Assembly (NCBI GenBank): GCA_024336345.1 | Contig: JANFOG010000010.1 | Location: forward strand, 186,001-250,000 | DNA: 64,000 nucleotides | Origin: Mariannaea sp. PMI_226 | Taxonomy: Eukaryota > Ascomycota > Sordariomycetes > Hypocreales > Nectriaceae | Reading direction: 5' to 3' | Part shown: positions 21,844 to 34,570 of the stretch, in pieces | Position numbering within the stretch: the first letter of the stretch is position 1 | Layout: each line of letters starts with the position of its first letter | The notes under the pieces: model-generated | What the model was told of the DNA's origin: nothing | What the model saw: the letters and a program-made list of their open reading frames with translations, nothing else | Databases searched by the model: none | Translations under genes and position numbers: made by a program

Positions 21844-23572
21844 TCATTCAGACACTAGGGACCGTCTTCGAAACTCGAGTTCCGTCTTCTGGCACGGCGC
21901 TTTCGTCATTACCACCGACATGCCTTTGGGTCTATCCTGGCCTTGTTTCAGGCGAATATCGTAGTTGATGAGGAAATGAGACAAGATGACTTTGATCTCA
22001 TTACCAGCAAAGAACCGGCCCGGGCAAGCGTGCTTCCCAGCGCCGAAGTTGATGTTGGTGTCGTTGAGGGATGTAAACTGAAACCGATTGCTCGCCTCGT
22101 CAGAATCCTGGCGCATATGGTAGAATCGTAGGGCGTCAAAACGCTCCGGGTCGGGGAAATAACGCTCGTCGCGGGAGATGCCAGCCTGGGGAGCAATGAC
22201 CTTGGTGCCAGCGGGCAGATAGGTGCCGTCAGAGAGAGAAATGGGCTTCATGACTTTGCGAATGAATGTTGCTATGATCCAGTTAGTGGTGATCCAATAG
22301 ATGTTTCATGGGTTGGGGGGGAGTGAAGACATACTGATGTTGCCGCGAAGACGTTGCACTTCTCTCATAAAGCTATCCATTTTCTTCAGACTGGCCATGC
22401 TCTCCTTCCTGGCCCAACCACCCTCTACTTCTAGGACTTGGAACGCTTCTTCTCGCAACTCCTTCTGGGCATCGGGATATGCAGCTAGATCGGCGATACA
22501 TTCGCATAGGAGGTTGTTCGTGGTATGAATAGATGCCGCCGCAAGAATGAGCTGTAACTCGGCCTGGGTGGTAAGGTCACCCTTCTCCTCCTCTGGGAGC
22601 GCATCAACAAGCCACTGGATCATGTCGTCCGGCTCCTCAGCTCCGGGCGTATTTACCCCAAGCAGTCGCTCCTCGAGAACAGGCCGGATAATGTCCTTGG
22701 CAATCTGGATATCCTTGCGGATCTGTCGAAGTTCGGAAACGAAGAACTGGCCTATGGGGCGAGCCCACTCAGGAAAGAACTGAAGCTTGACACAGGCAGT
22801 GAAGACGTGGATAGTGAAGTTGCTGGCAGTATCCATCCACTGCTCCTGTCGACTGATAGAAGGTCCAACAAAAGCGCTGCCACTCAGCCGGGCGATGGCT
22901 CGAACACTGAAGGGCTGCCATTCGACAGAGGTCCAATCCTCGCATGCGGGAAACTCGGTTTCTGTTATGTATTCCAACTCTCTCCTGAGTCGAGGAACAA
23001 TTCGTGTAAGATTTTGGGTCAACTTTGTCCGCACTAGGAGAGACAGTAGATCGCCATTGTGACCAGGCGAGAACTTCGTATACTTGCTCTGAAGTGCCTG
23101 TTTGGATCGTAAGTAATTAATTACGAAACATGCGAACGTCCTGGGGATTTACATCAGATACGGCCTCAGTGGCACTCAGTACGTCCTCTGGTAGCCCTTT
23201 GAGTTCCCCTACAAGCCCAGGGGGTACTAGAACCTGGACGCCTTCGGTGGCTTTGATCTGATATACTCTGTCACGGAACTAGCATTTAAATGTTAGTACA
23301 ATATACCATATTTCGAGGCGTCCGTTCTATCTTACTTTGGTGTAGCTGTCCCTCACCAAATTCTCAGCGTCAAACACCCACTTCATCTTAGGAGCCTTGT
23401 AAATAGGGACATCGAGCTTGATGGACTGTTTCTTCGACCGAATCAACCATGTTGCAATGATGATGATAGTTATCGCAGCATAGTAACCCGCTCGCTTGCC
23501 CCCGCTGACAATCTGAGGGAGTTGTATCTCGGCCGCAATGGGAGAAGTGAGAAAGGCCGAATGGTTCTCCAT
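21844..23572 (-). CDS. Cytochrome P450 monooxygenase
   Basis: Four exons on the minus strand, 23336-23572, 23153-23278, 22335-23097 and 21844-22271, give 517 residues; introns are 57, 55 and 63 nt. An N-terminal membrane anchor lies near residues 28-45. The haem-binding loop is FGAGKHACPGRFF, with the thiolate ligand at Cys458; the ExxR motif is EVQR and the PERF region reads PDPERF. The I-helix reads AASIHTT, with His where many P450s have an acidic residue; this is usual in the fungal group that includes ent-kaurene oxidases and indole-diterpene P450s, to which the overall sequence is closest by eye. No other secondary-metabolism gene is adjacent, so it may be a detoxification or stand-alone enzyme; substrate unknown. 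A TATAAT-like sequence lies about 75 bp upstream of the ATG. Confidence 0.9.
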
Positions 23573-26500
23573 GATGTACCGAGAAAGGGAAACAGAGAAA
23601 CCAAAGGTGGGGAGAGGGTGGAATATACGGTGGCTGGAATCCAGGATTATATTGGTGCAAGAGTCGATTGGGATGTCCGGGGTTTTGTACTATAGGAGAT
23701 TGTTGAAGGGAGACGGGGGGTGTAAGAGGGCCAAAAACACAAGAGAAAAAAAAGAAGATATTGTTTGACCACGAAAAAATTGAATGATGTTCTGTTGTAG
23801 AAAGTCTCACCCAATCTCGCTCTCAAGTATAGTCTTCCCAAGTCTACCCAGGATGTTGTTACCAGGCCAGATGCCGAATAATTGTTTGTCGGTGAAACTC
23901 TTTAAAGGACCCGGACCACAAAATGAAAGTCTCGTTTCATGCAGGGAGGCCGTGGAAGGGGTTAAGACTGAATGTGCCGTACCGGCAGTGAGGATAATGA
24001 AACAAACAGACCGTCAAGCTACCGGAACTGAAGGTCTCTACGGGTTCCAAGGCGCGACGTGGGAGGACATGGCTTGCCCTTTGAGGATATCAGGGATGCT
24101 CCAAGCCACAGGGTCCGACCAGTGGATTGGCTAGACATCAAGTGTGTGGTGGTGGCTGTCTGAAACAGCTTGGTGAGGGAAGTATTCTCGGGATGAGCCA
24201 CCTCCGAAGCTTAGTCTGCGTAGCGTGCGACATGTATGGCGATGTGCGGCCTGTAGGTGGACCAAAGCAGGAATCCAATCCGACTTTGGTCGGGCGCTAT
24301 GCCGTAACATGCCATTGCAGTAACTTGGAATAAATGTGGATGTGGATATGGCGTCTGTAATCGCTTTTCCTTGTGTCTGCTGGCTGTGGTTGATTATTGA
24401 TGCCGCTGGGGAGATGAAGCCCGTACCCATCGATTCATTCGCCCAGATAGGCAATGCGTGACCTCAACACTCCATACACGGCGATACATGGCTAAATAGA
24501 CTAACACGCACTATGTAGTTTGTAACTTAATTAGTACCTACCTACATTAGGACGATCTGCATGCCAGCACTCTGGTCATTTCTGGAAGCCCAATGACCCG
24601 TATCATATGACTTTGATAAGACCTTTGTGTGCATTTTTATTTTACATACCTAAATTTCTAGCAATTTCGTCAGTTCTCTTCTTAACAGGTAATTAAATGA
24701 CTGCAGACTGTACCATACTGTCGGTTGGTAGACGAGGTAATGTGCAATGTTACCTTTTATTTTATTTTATTATTTTATTTTTAATTTTTATTGTTGTTGT
24801 TGTGATTATTTATTCATGGAAATGCGATGTGACAGTCCTGAAACAGAAAAGCTCCAAATCACACAGTTGGTACCTGAGGAATTAATATGCTCCAACATGC
24901 TCACTTATCGTTCTGGCCCCCGAAAACAAAGATGACTAAAATCCTCAGAACATGACTGCATCTTCAGACTGCGCCAGTCCAGCAGTTCCGTATCGTACAG
25001 TCTGCAATGCAATTCGTCCTCAAATCAAGCTGTTCGTCCCCCTTTCGTCGGCTACGTCTCCATTCTCCATTTACTCCGGCATGCGCTAGCCCCCCGGAAG
25101 GAGGGACTTCCACTGCTAGCGCTCTTTTCAAGGTCGGGAAGAAGGTCTTCCGTGTATCACAACGCCAGCATCAGTGTCCGGCGAACGGAGTCGCTCTTCT
25201 TGATGATCACATTACATTCCTGCCCCCCGGCCAAAAACCAACGGCCCTCACTTCCCTTCGTGTAACCCCAGGCACAATGTATCCAACGCAAAGGAACGGC
25301 CAGACACTCCTGTCTCCCATCTGAAACTCCCCACGATGATCTTGGCAAAAAAAAAGTGGGCATGTCAGATTCGATTCCGATCCCCTGCAGGGTAGCAGGG
25401 CTAGAATGAGAGGTCATTCAGTGAGGCTACCTTCACATCTGTATCGCCTTGTCCACCCTGTGTCATGTGTCATTGGATGAGGTCTCAATGTAAGGTACGT
25501 TATGTCTAATGATATCTATATCCTCGGTTGGAAATTTCCAATCAAGAGGACCTGCTGTCGGGCTTATCAACCAGGATTTGGCCTTCTCTATGGCTGAATA
25601 AGGTCAACATGACAATTCGTCGCAACCTCACCATTCGTCCAACGGGAATCCAACGGGAAAATCCCTACTCCGTACGAGTGCCCTCAATCGAAGTATGGGG
25701 TAGTCTACCATAGGATTCGATCTTTCTCGCATTTAGACCAGTTATATTTCAGATAATACTCCGTCAATTCCCAAACAGGCTACTTTAAAGGCCCTTCCAC
25801 GAAGCCCTGTATCCCCCCGCACTCGCGAGACTTGTTACAGGATCACGAGCTGTAACTCAGCTGTTGAAGCAGCCCCTGTTACACCCTATGTATTAGATAA
25901 TAACAATCGAATATCAATTCAGAGTACATCCCCTAATTCTCTTTCAAGCAATAATGACTCCTCTGCTATACTCTGCCAACAATTATGCTACTCTTGATTT
26001 TTCCATACTGGAGAAAATCTCAATGTGTCGATTGTTGAACCACTGTTCGGCAGATAGTTAGGTGACAAGTTACCATAGTCCTTGACTGCTGCCCTCTCGC
26101 ATGGAAGGCATTTCAACTACTAGACCAACAATTTGTCGCACTCGTAGCATTGCGGCATAATCAAGGAGTAGTAAGTATTCACAGATCTCAGGAGTTATAT
26201 TTTACTCCTCGGCCTACTCCTACCCTACTGCATATCTCAAGCCGTATTTTGCTTCTCTCGCCGATTCCTCAAGGCAACATCCCCAGGGGATCAAGGACTT
26301 CGAAGAACATTTGAAGAACACAAAAAGGAAGAAAGGCCCTGACCGGGTACTAATGGTGATACAGCGATGTCAAGACACGCGACTTGTCAGTTAGCCCTAA
26401 CCAGTTTATCCTCGGCCGAGCTCGAATCAAATTCGCACTCTATTCGCGGAACAGACAGGATCAAATTCGCGCGATGGTTAAATGGGGTTTCCCTTAGACA

Positions 26501-29500
26501 ATATACGTAATGGTCAATGTGATATTCTCATCATATCACATTGTTGTGGTGAAGCGAGTGTGGTACTGCTTTTCATTCTGGTCATCACATATCAAGAAAT
26601 TGCCTTGAGCTCGCTGCTTCGAACCCTGGATTCCTCTCCTATGACGGCATTCTTTCATGGACACAAACAAGTTGCTCAGTCACATTTTATACTGCGATAC
26701 GTCTTAGTGAGATCTTGACACGACCCAACTATGCACACCGTTTCTAACACTTTCGACAGACTGTTACAGAATCGAGAAAGTTGCTCAAATATGTCGTCTT
26801 TCCACCTCTTTTCAATAGCATCCAACTCATTTCCCGACAAAGTAGGTTTATCCAAAAGCCTCACTAGAAGCAATACTCGACTCTAGACCTGGAATATTAT
26901 CTGTAATAGATAGCTATCCTGCAGGTGAACTTTGAGTTGAGGCCGTTGTGCCATGGATAAAAAAGCGCACAACCCCATAATGCATCAAGGCCATCCTCTC
27001 TCATCAAGTATGCTGCTGCTGAACGGCTTGTCATTACAGAGAACTCTCGTCGTGAGGACCAAGAATCTTCCGCGGTCAGGGGTAAAGAAATACCCAGGCT
27101 TAATGAACACGCTGTTGGGGATGACGAAACCAGCCACGATCATACACACTATTCAGTTAACTTAAAGACTTGATTCCGAACCATCGGCTTTGACCCAACA
27201 GCTGAACGAGTTTCAGTTCAAAGTAAACTCCATAGGGATCAAAGGCCATTCCAAAGCAGCTCAATGGTGCTTCTTTTATTCTCCTTTATTGGTGAAACTT
27301 CTCAGAAGAACACAATGGAAATCAACGGCTCGTTTACCTACGTGCGACTAAGGACGTAGGAAGGAATTTTAAAGAAGATGACAAGGCTAATCCGGATTTC
27401 CAGGCACCCGACTAGAAACCAGAATATGCCTCATTTGAGTGTACCTCTCCTCTAGACTCAGTACCGGCCTCGAACAGTCAGCGTATTGGGGAAGGAAACT
27501 ACCAAGAATCCAGAGAGCCGCACATCTAGCAAGAGACAGACTGGTTGAGATATTTGAATAATTTTGTGTCTACACAACCTAAGAGCAGAAACAGAAGAAG
27601 TCATGAGTCATATCTCGAATATTAGAAAGTTGCATCAGACGAAGTCTATTTTAGCGAGGTTTCAATGCATACGCCTTACAGTATACACGAAATATTGAAC
27701 GAAAAAAGCAAAGTGGTTCGTCATGCCTGTTATGAAACCATCTTTGAGCGAATTCGAACGAAGATGCACTGAACCCAACATGAGTGCTTAGGTTTGTATA
27801 GACAATATTCACGAAACTGTAAGGTGCTTCTATCGCTAACCAGAATATAGATTCGAGTGACCTGAGTAAGCAGAAATGACATGTTTTTCTCAGCTGAGAA
27901 GATGCCAAGGACCCTTTTCGTGTTGCGAAAAATAAATTACAATATCTCGTTTACATCACACATACAGACCGGCAAGGATTCAGGTAGAACTGAACTAAGC
28001 CCAAGGTGGGCAATTTGCTCATGCTTTGTCACCGGAGGCCGTCCGTGTGGATGGGACAGGCGTTGGAGTTGATTGGAGAGGTACGAGACGGTTTTTCTAG
28101 CCCGGTGTAAACGGACCAACGCACAGAATCGATAGCCTGGCAGACTCTGCAACATGAATGAATAGCTCTGAGGCAAACCAGGACCATATTGGCATCCCTG
28201 AGTGGAGATGGAGAGAAAAGACTGGCAACACCATATCGAAGGATCCAAAGAGAACAATTGCAAGCATAGACATGCTTGGACTATTTGGTGTGTATAGGTG
28301 TGTGTGTGTCGAAAAGATAAATTATTTGAGTACTGTGAGCCGTATGACTGCCTCTGCAAGCTGCTCAAGGATAAGGTCTAATGTTAGAATGCGAGAGCGT
28401 CCCTGACGGTGACTGCGTCATGGCGTCGTCAACTAAAAAGGGGGTGCTCTAGAGTATTGATATGAGGGAGGTATGAATTGAGACACAGACACTGTTTAGC
28501 CATGTAACTCAAACTACAGAGGTTATCGGCCAGGCGGCTGAATCGAGGCGCTAGGGAAATCTGATGGCAGGATATTGATGGACGGTAGAGGGGGGCCGGC
28601 AGTCAAAGAAATCTCCCTTACTGGCGGAAACAAGCCCGCCGTCTTTTTCTCTCTCCACAAAAGGCCCTAACATCTTATCAGATGGCGGGTGGTGGCTTGC
28701 TCTAACATCTTAGGCCATCTGAGCTTTTTGTTGAGATTGACTTGGTCCATGAGACACGTCGTCTAGGTGCCAAAAGCTCTAATTTAGTGTGCTCTGTGCT
28801 CCCTTCCGGTCTTCTATTTTATCCTGGACCCTAGGAGTACGACCAGGGAGAGAAAAGCACTTCGCTATCAAGCCTTGTTCAGTCGCAAGACGAGTAAGTA
28901 AATGTGCAAGGGGAGGAATGTCGGTGAATGAAGACGATCTGGGAGGAAAGGTGCTGGCGAAGGCTCAACGTCGGTCAGCCACCGTGAGTAGAGTGCTTTT
29001 CCCCCGGTCTTCCGACCTACGTAGTACATGCAGGGTTAATTATTGGCTCATTGCTGTAAGAAAATAAGATATACACTGACGCTGACAGGCAAGCACGAGT
29101 GCCATCAGTGTCATGTTAGGCAGAGTCGCAATCGCGGGGATGCGGGACTATCCAAGTATGCGGTATCTTTGGCCTTGGGAGGTTGAAAATGACCGGGGTA
29201 TCATAGTACAGTAAAGGTGCATGAAGGCTGCAGAAGTGGATTGTGGCCAACAGTCAAGACTTGTACTTGGGAGAATGGAGCAGCAAACAGGGGAGTGAGT
29301 GGGATAGGAAGACAGTGTGTCCTGCATGTACGTGAGAAACAGGAGCTGGAGATTCCGAAGTCGGCTGTGACTTGGCTTTCCCCAGCTGTCAGTTGAATAC
29401 TTTCTTTGGGTTTCGCTTGCGTAGCTCAACACAGGCAGAGTCTTTTCGGCGCACCCCCCTCCTTCTTTCATTCCGGTGGTTGCTTGATGGCCGAGATTAG

Positions 29501-29888
29501 ATGGGATTGATAAGATTTGAGTAGTACATCAGATAACTCGCCCACGTCAGGGTATGATATGATTGCGCGATCCGATTGGTTTGGGTGGAGCCCAGCTGGG
29601 TTCAAATCTCTTCCTCCCACCTTGCCGCATTTGGACGAACAAGGAAGAAGAGCCCGCCATTGGTGGACAGGGGTGAGAGGGAAAAAAAATTAGGAAGCGA
29701 AAAAAACGTCCCCGTCGCCTGGTCTCGTACTCGGCATGACACAGGATTGGAGAGCAATAATTACAGCTACTCCGTACTGTTCAGGCAATTCAGGACGAAG
29801 CCAAAGTCACGCCATAGAAAACGTGTCCGAGTCTACCAGTTGCACCAACAAAGAAATGTGAATACACATTTCCCCCTTTCACGTCCTC

Positions 29889-29911
29889 TTTTTTTTTTTT
29901 TTTTTTTTTTT
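29889..29911 (+). repeat. T23 homopolymer
   Basis: Uninterrupted run of 23 thymines in noncoding DNA. It could be a retroposon tail on the minus strand, but no adjacent element is recognisable. Confidence 0.8.
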
Positions 29912-30732
29912 GTAAAATCTCAGTTGCTTCTCGTGACGAAGCCAAGCCGCGGAAATACGGGAGATGATAAGAGAGCATGTGCCCTGTGCGGGTGCCTTAG
30001 GTACATAGGCACATCCGAAGAAAAAAAAGGCTTCTCCGTTCCTACAGTGCCTTCCGTTGGCACTGCTAAATCGTTGGCGCAGTGGTAAATTATTTCCTCC
30101 ACTTGCCCTAACTTATAGACGTATGAGCATGTGACGAGTTCTCGACGCACCCCATCTCCATCTCCATGCTCCATCTCTGTTTGCCATCTGATCATGGTAG
30201 CTCCGGAGAATCAGTTACGCAGGAAAGAAAGCGTGTCATCGAGAAAGAGGAGCGAACAGAGAGGCAACTACTGGTAGGCTATCTGTTAAGGGAAAGGTTC
30301 ACAAATGTACGTTTCATTCATCGAAGCTGGGCGGGGCTGGACGATGGGGAAGAACAAGATCGCGATCAGGCAGGCCAAAGGCAGGCATTCAGAGGCATTT
30401 TAGCTGCGAGTGGTGGCGCTAAGCAAGTCTATACAGAGGATAGTACTGTACCATACTTGTGTACCCGCAGATGGACTTCAGCAATGGCACGGGAAGAGAT
30501 GCAGTTCCTCCTATCGCAGGTGAATCGGCGTTCATGTATTCCTACCACGGCACCACAAGAGGGACGTATTCTCTATATAGTCTTGTCTCTAATGGACGGC
30601 GAGGACAAGACTTATCCTGAAGAAATTACTACGTGCGATAATACCATCAGTAGAAACGAGGAAGAGGAACAATTGGAAGCATGTGTATTCCCGACAATTT
30701 CGTGCATCGCATGCTCCGTCGGAGCAAAAGGA

Positions 30733-30745
30733 GGGGGGGGGGGGG
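30733..30745 (+). repeat. G13 homopolymer
   Basis: Thirteen guanines in a row, rare in this window. It sits inside an unsupported open frame and is a likely place for assembly or sequencing error. Confidence 0.8.
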
Positions 30746-33700
30746 TGGCGGCGGTTTTGCAACTCCGGGAGGGCTCGGCTCGGTTTCCGGTGCCGTGGTC
30801 CGTACACAACGAACACCCGCCTCGTGACAACAGCTCCAAACCGAAATTATTTCCCTACCCTGCGGCTTTGTCGTGGCGCATCGCAAATGGGTTGCCAAAA
30901 AGTTCAGCTCCTCCGGAAGGTGTTCCCTGTCTGCTAGTAGTGCCAAGTTCGGTTCTGTTGAATTGTGACCGTATGAACAATTCAGTAACTACTATGTTGT
31001 GTCGGTGAAGCAGAGCACTATCAGGCCATGACGGGAAATAAGTTGGGTAATTGAATGACAGAGCCCCAAGAAAACTGGCTACGGGGAACCTGATCCTAAA
31101 AACCAAGCGAATACACTTCAGCAATTTTTTTTTGGGTGCCGCATTTTACCCCAGGTTGTTCTATCCATTGACCAGTCTGAAGCCATGTATTTGCATGCGT
31201 TTGCTCCCCCTGCAGTCTGATCGGTTGTTGACTTGCCGTAGTGGCCTGACTCTGGACCTGGAATGATGCCGCAACCAGCTGACAGCCGCGGCTACAGTAA
31301 TAGGAACTTCCCGCAGCTGGTAAACCCCCCTGAGGATTCAATCCTGGGTAGTAGTCTTAATCAGCCCATTGTGTTTAGAAAGTTATGTGAAACGAACCCA
31401 ACAAAAAAAATACGAAGAAATAAGCAAAGGCCCGAGCGAGGGAGAATTAATTTTCGTTACCTATACGGCGAGGAACCCCTCGGCGAGGTAGTTGCCGGGT
31501 GAGGCGAAAAAGGTGCCCCCTCTCATAGCTGTGGTGGAGAGTACGCCCGGTCACGTGTATCTTATCTGATGGGCAGAATGGCACATAATAGTTACCTTAG
31601 TTGACGTGCGGACATGTACTTGTCCGCAGCACGGTGCAGCTGCTTTCATGGTAGACTGAATCCGTTATTGGAGCATGGATGGAATCTTTAGTTGTCTAAT
31701 TGTACTATGCAGTTCTATTCAGAGCCCTAGCTGCTACTACTACTACTATGTAAACCTGCGGTATAGTTCAACCCCCCCAACAAATAGATCCATTACTTGT
31801 CGCGCCGGGTTCCAGCCGCTGGGCCCTAGTGGTTGAACCTGGACCTTCTCAGTCGGGTTTGGCCGGGCAAGAGTAGTGCACAGTAGCAGCCGTGGCTTCA
31901 GTCTTCGGTTCAACTCCGTACCAAAATATGGAGTACAGTACGTAGTGAGAGCTCATAAATTGCCCCCCCCGTTTCCCCCACCCTTCTCCTTCTCCGGAGA
32001 AAGATGAGAAGAGAGAGGCCATCTAACTAAGTCGCACGTCATATGCAGCTGAAGATGACAAGGGGATGCAATGGATTCATTGTCCCTATCATGCCCAGTT
32101 TCTCATTGCTTGCAGTTACATTATGGGTCAGTGGCGGTTGCTACTGTGCTATGTCAATTGTTTCATTGTGATGTGGGGGCTTTGCCGAAGCCATTTGGGT
32201 GCGTGTATCATTGGGCACTGTGGGGTGACTGATTGATTAAAATCGCGCGGTGGTGAGTGAGTGGCCCAGGCAGATTGATAAAAAACGGAATTTGAACCCA
32301 AATGGTTCGAAAAAAAAGAAAGAAAAAAAAAAAAGTCCAAAAAATTTGAGTGCGTCTGTGTGCGTGTGGCAGGGTGCAACGGTGGCCAGTCAAACACTGG
32401 TCACAGGGGTCGGGTTTTTTCGCTATAGCCGGTAAGGGGTGGGAAGGATACCCTATTTCTGTGGGAGTGACAGTGTCCGGGTCAGGGGATCGGCAAATCA
32501 TTAGATCATCCATGCTGTTGAAATCTGTCATCGTTTCTGGCCCTGTTATCGGAGACTTCTTTTCACCCCCTCCCCAATGAATACACACTGTGCAATAAGG
32601 TGCAGGCACAAACAGGAGCAATCAAGTTTGAAATTGCGAATAGTACAAATGGCCATCACCCATGGCATCAAATACCAGCGAATGACTCTATATATGCACA
32701 GTTGATATAAAAAAAAGGCTAGGTTTCTATACTTCTACCATTCTTGACCCACTGGGGTCTGGGTTTCCCTAGGTTTTTTTTTTATTTGCCAGTCATGAGC
32801 TCCATCGCCGATATCGCGTGGTTCTATGTATCCCTTTTCTCCTTGTGGTCTGGCAAGCCAGGTACTTTAATTAATTATCTGTTTCTTCTTCGGTAGATTT
32901 TATTAGGAGTGTATCTAAGCAATGGGATAGACAGACAGTTCTCTCCCTCCTCACAGCACCAAGTGCTGGTGGGAATGATTATGTGCGTATATGCCAGTGT
33001 GTCGTTACCTACTAGTTTGGAAACAGTAATATATCGCAAACGTGAAAACCAGAGGCCAACAATCGGAGACCGGTTCTCTTCTGAACACCTAGGAGCCTTA
33101 GGGTAGGAAGGTATTGTTCCCGAGAAAGGCAATGAAACCCAAATGAACCTATATCTAGAAACCAGGCTAGAGCAGACAAAGTTCATACCTTTCTTTGCCA
33201 TCGCGATCTTCTAGCAACGCAAAGCGGCCTAGCATCCTTTCGAAATCTTGAGCTGCGCCCAATAGCAGCATTGGAAATTAGGATTGTGCTGCGCACTCGG
33301 CACGTACGAAGTAATTAATCCCAAAAGGAAACAAGATGCCATGTGGAGGGAGAGAATACGGTACCGTCGGAATTCTGCACATGTACACTATGCAGCTGAC
33401 TTGGTAGTGCCAGAGATACGTCCAGCAAAGGAGATGGTACGTTTCCTCCTTTTGCTATCGCATAATCGTGGACTCTGTATTATCCAGTCCAGGTGATCGT
33501 CACATGTTCTTGTGGTGGATTCTTCATTGTTTTTTCCCTTTCTGGGCACTGTTCTCCGACGCAGCGACTTTGACTCCTCAGGCGCGCGCGATCAAAGTGT
33601 GGAGGGGCTTAGAGGGGCGGAAGAGGGGTTTGCCGTTGACGGTCAGGTGACGGGCAAGATACGGATCTGATAAGTAATGCTGAGGCAGCGGGTTCCAGTG

Positions 33701-34570
33701 TGTCATGAATAATCAGTGGATGGAGACATTTGGCTTGACCTTTTGTCTTCAGTGAGCACTCTGTGCGGGCTAGCCAATTAATTAGTCCAGAGTGGACAGT
33801 CGGGTCTCACACAGAGAGGACGAAGTGCGCAAGACATGATCCAACGCTTAGTAGTGGTCAATCTTGTTGCTTGCAGGTATGTGCTGGAAGATCTCCTGCT
33901 TCCTGATGTCAGGCTTGCAAAGAATGAATAAGCGATTGAAACACTTCCGGTTCTTTTCCACCTTCCCATGTCTCCCAAACAAAGCAATAATTACTGAGTG
34001 CCTCGCACAGTGTGCTTCGGAACCTTCAACAGACGCCCCCCCATTGTTTTTTCTCAAAAGACCCACACACCCCCGGCTTCCAAGTCCACACGCCCGGGAC
34101 TGGCTTCGAGACTGGCTGCACCTTGGCCGGCGCACTGCTGCATCCCCAACCCGCATTAGCAGGTGGGCGTGTACTTCGTACCTCCCGAGCCTCGATTTTT
34201 TAAACCTCCCATCACGCCCGCTTCCGGCTCGGCTTTGTCCCCTTCCTCTTTTCCATACAAGACCTTCAATCCCTTTTGTGTCTGAGCTTCATAAATCTTA
34301 TCAATCACATCAGGTCTCCCTTTTATTCGCCTCATCAACCATCCTCCCCTTTGGTTCGGACTCTCGTCTTTTCCCCTCTCAGTGGTGGCTTTGGCTAGAA
34401 ACGAGATGCTCAAACCCTCCTAACATTGCCACCATCTTCAATCATAAGTCACAGCAAGGAATTTCAAAATCAAATTACACCAACCACGCCTGCAATCCAA
34501 CCTCATCCTCCTGTCTATAAAAAATCCGTCTACTTCAATCGTGTGACGACCACACGCTCCAATTCAGACC

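Larger units (their letters stand above)
23573..34570. other. Eleven-kilobase gene-free region
   Basis: No coding sequence can be supported here on either strand. The longest open frame (30166-31008, 280 codons) has biased, domain-free translation and runs through a G13 tract. 25.5-27.9 kb looks like decayed sequence: many short frames, none recognisable, though 26482-27170 gives fragments that could be remnants of a repeat-type protein. Simple tracts include T23 (29889-29911) and G13 (30733-30745). The first kilobase is the P450 promoter; the last 700 bp (33.9-34.57 kb, pyrimidine-rich) is probably the reductase promoter and leader. No terminal inverted repeats, LTRs or transposase motifs were found by eye. 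Confidence 0.5.

Noticed and set aside
29576..30088. 170-codon plus-strand frame at the T23 tract
   Set aside because: The frame reads the T-run as polyphenylalanine and has no recognisable content on either side.
30166..31008. 280-codon open frame on the plus strand in the gene-free region
   Set aside because: No domain, uneven composition, passes through a G13 tract, overlaps several open frames on the other strand, and shows no fungal codon preference.
33864..34520. 218-codon plus-strand frame before the reductase
   Set aside because: Lies in pyrimidine-rich leader DNA; Ser/Pro/Leu translation without conserved features.
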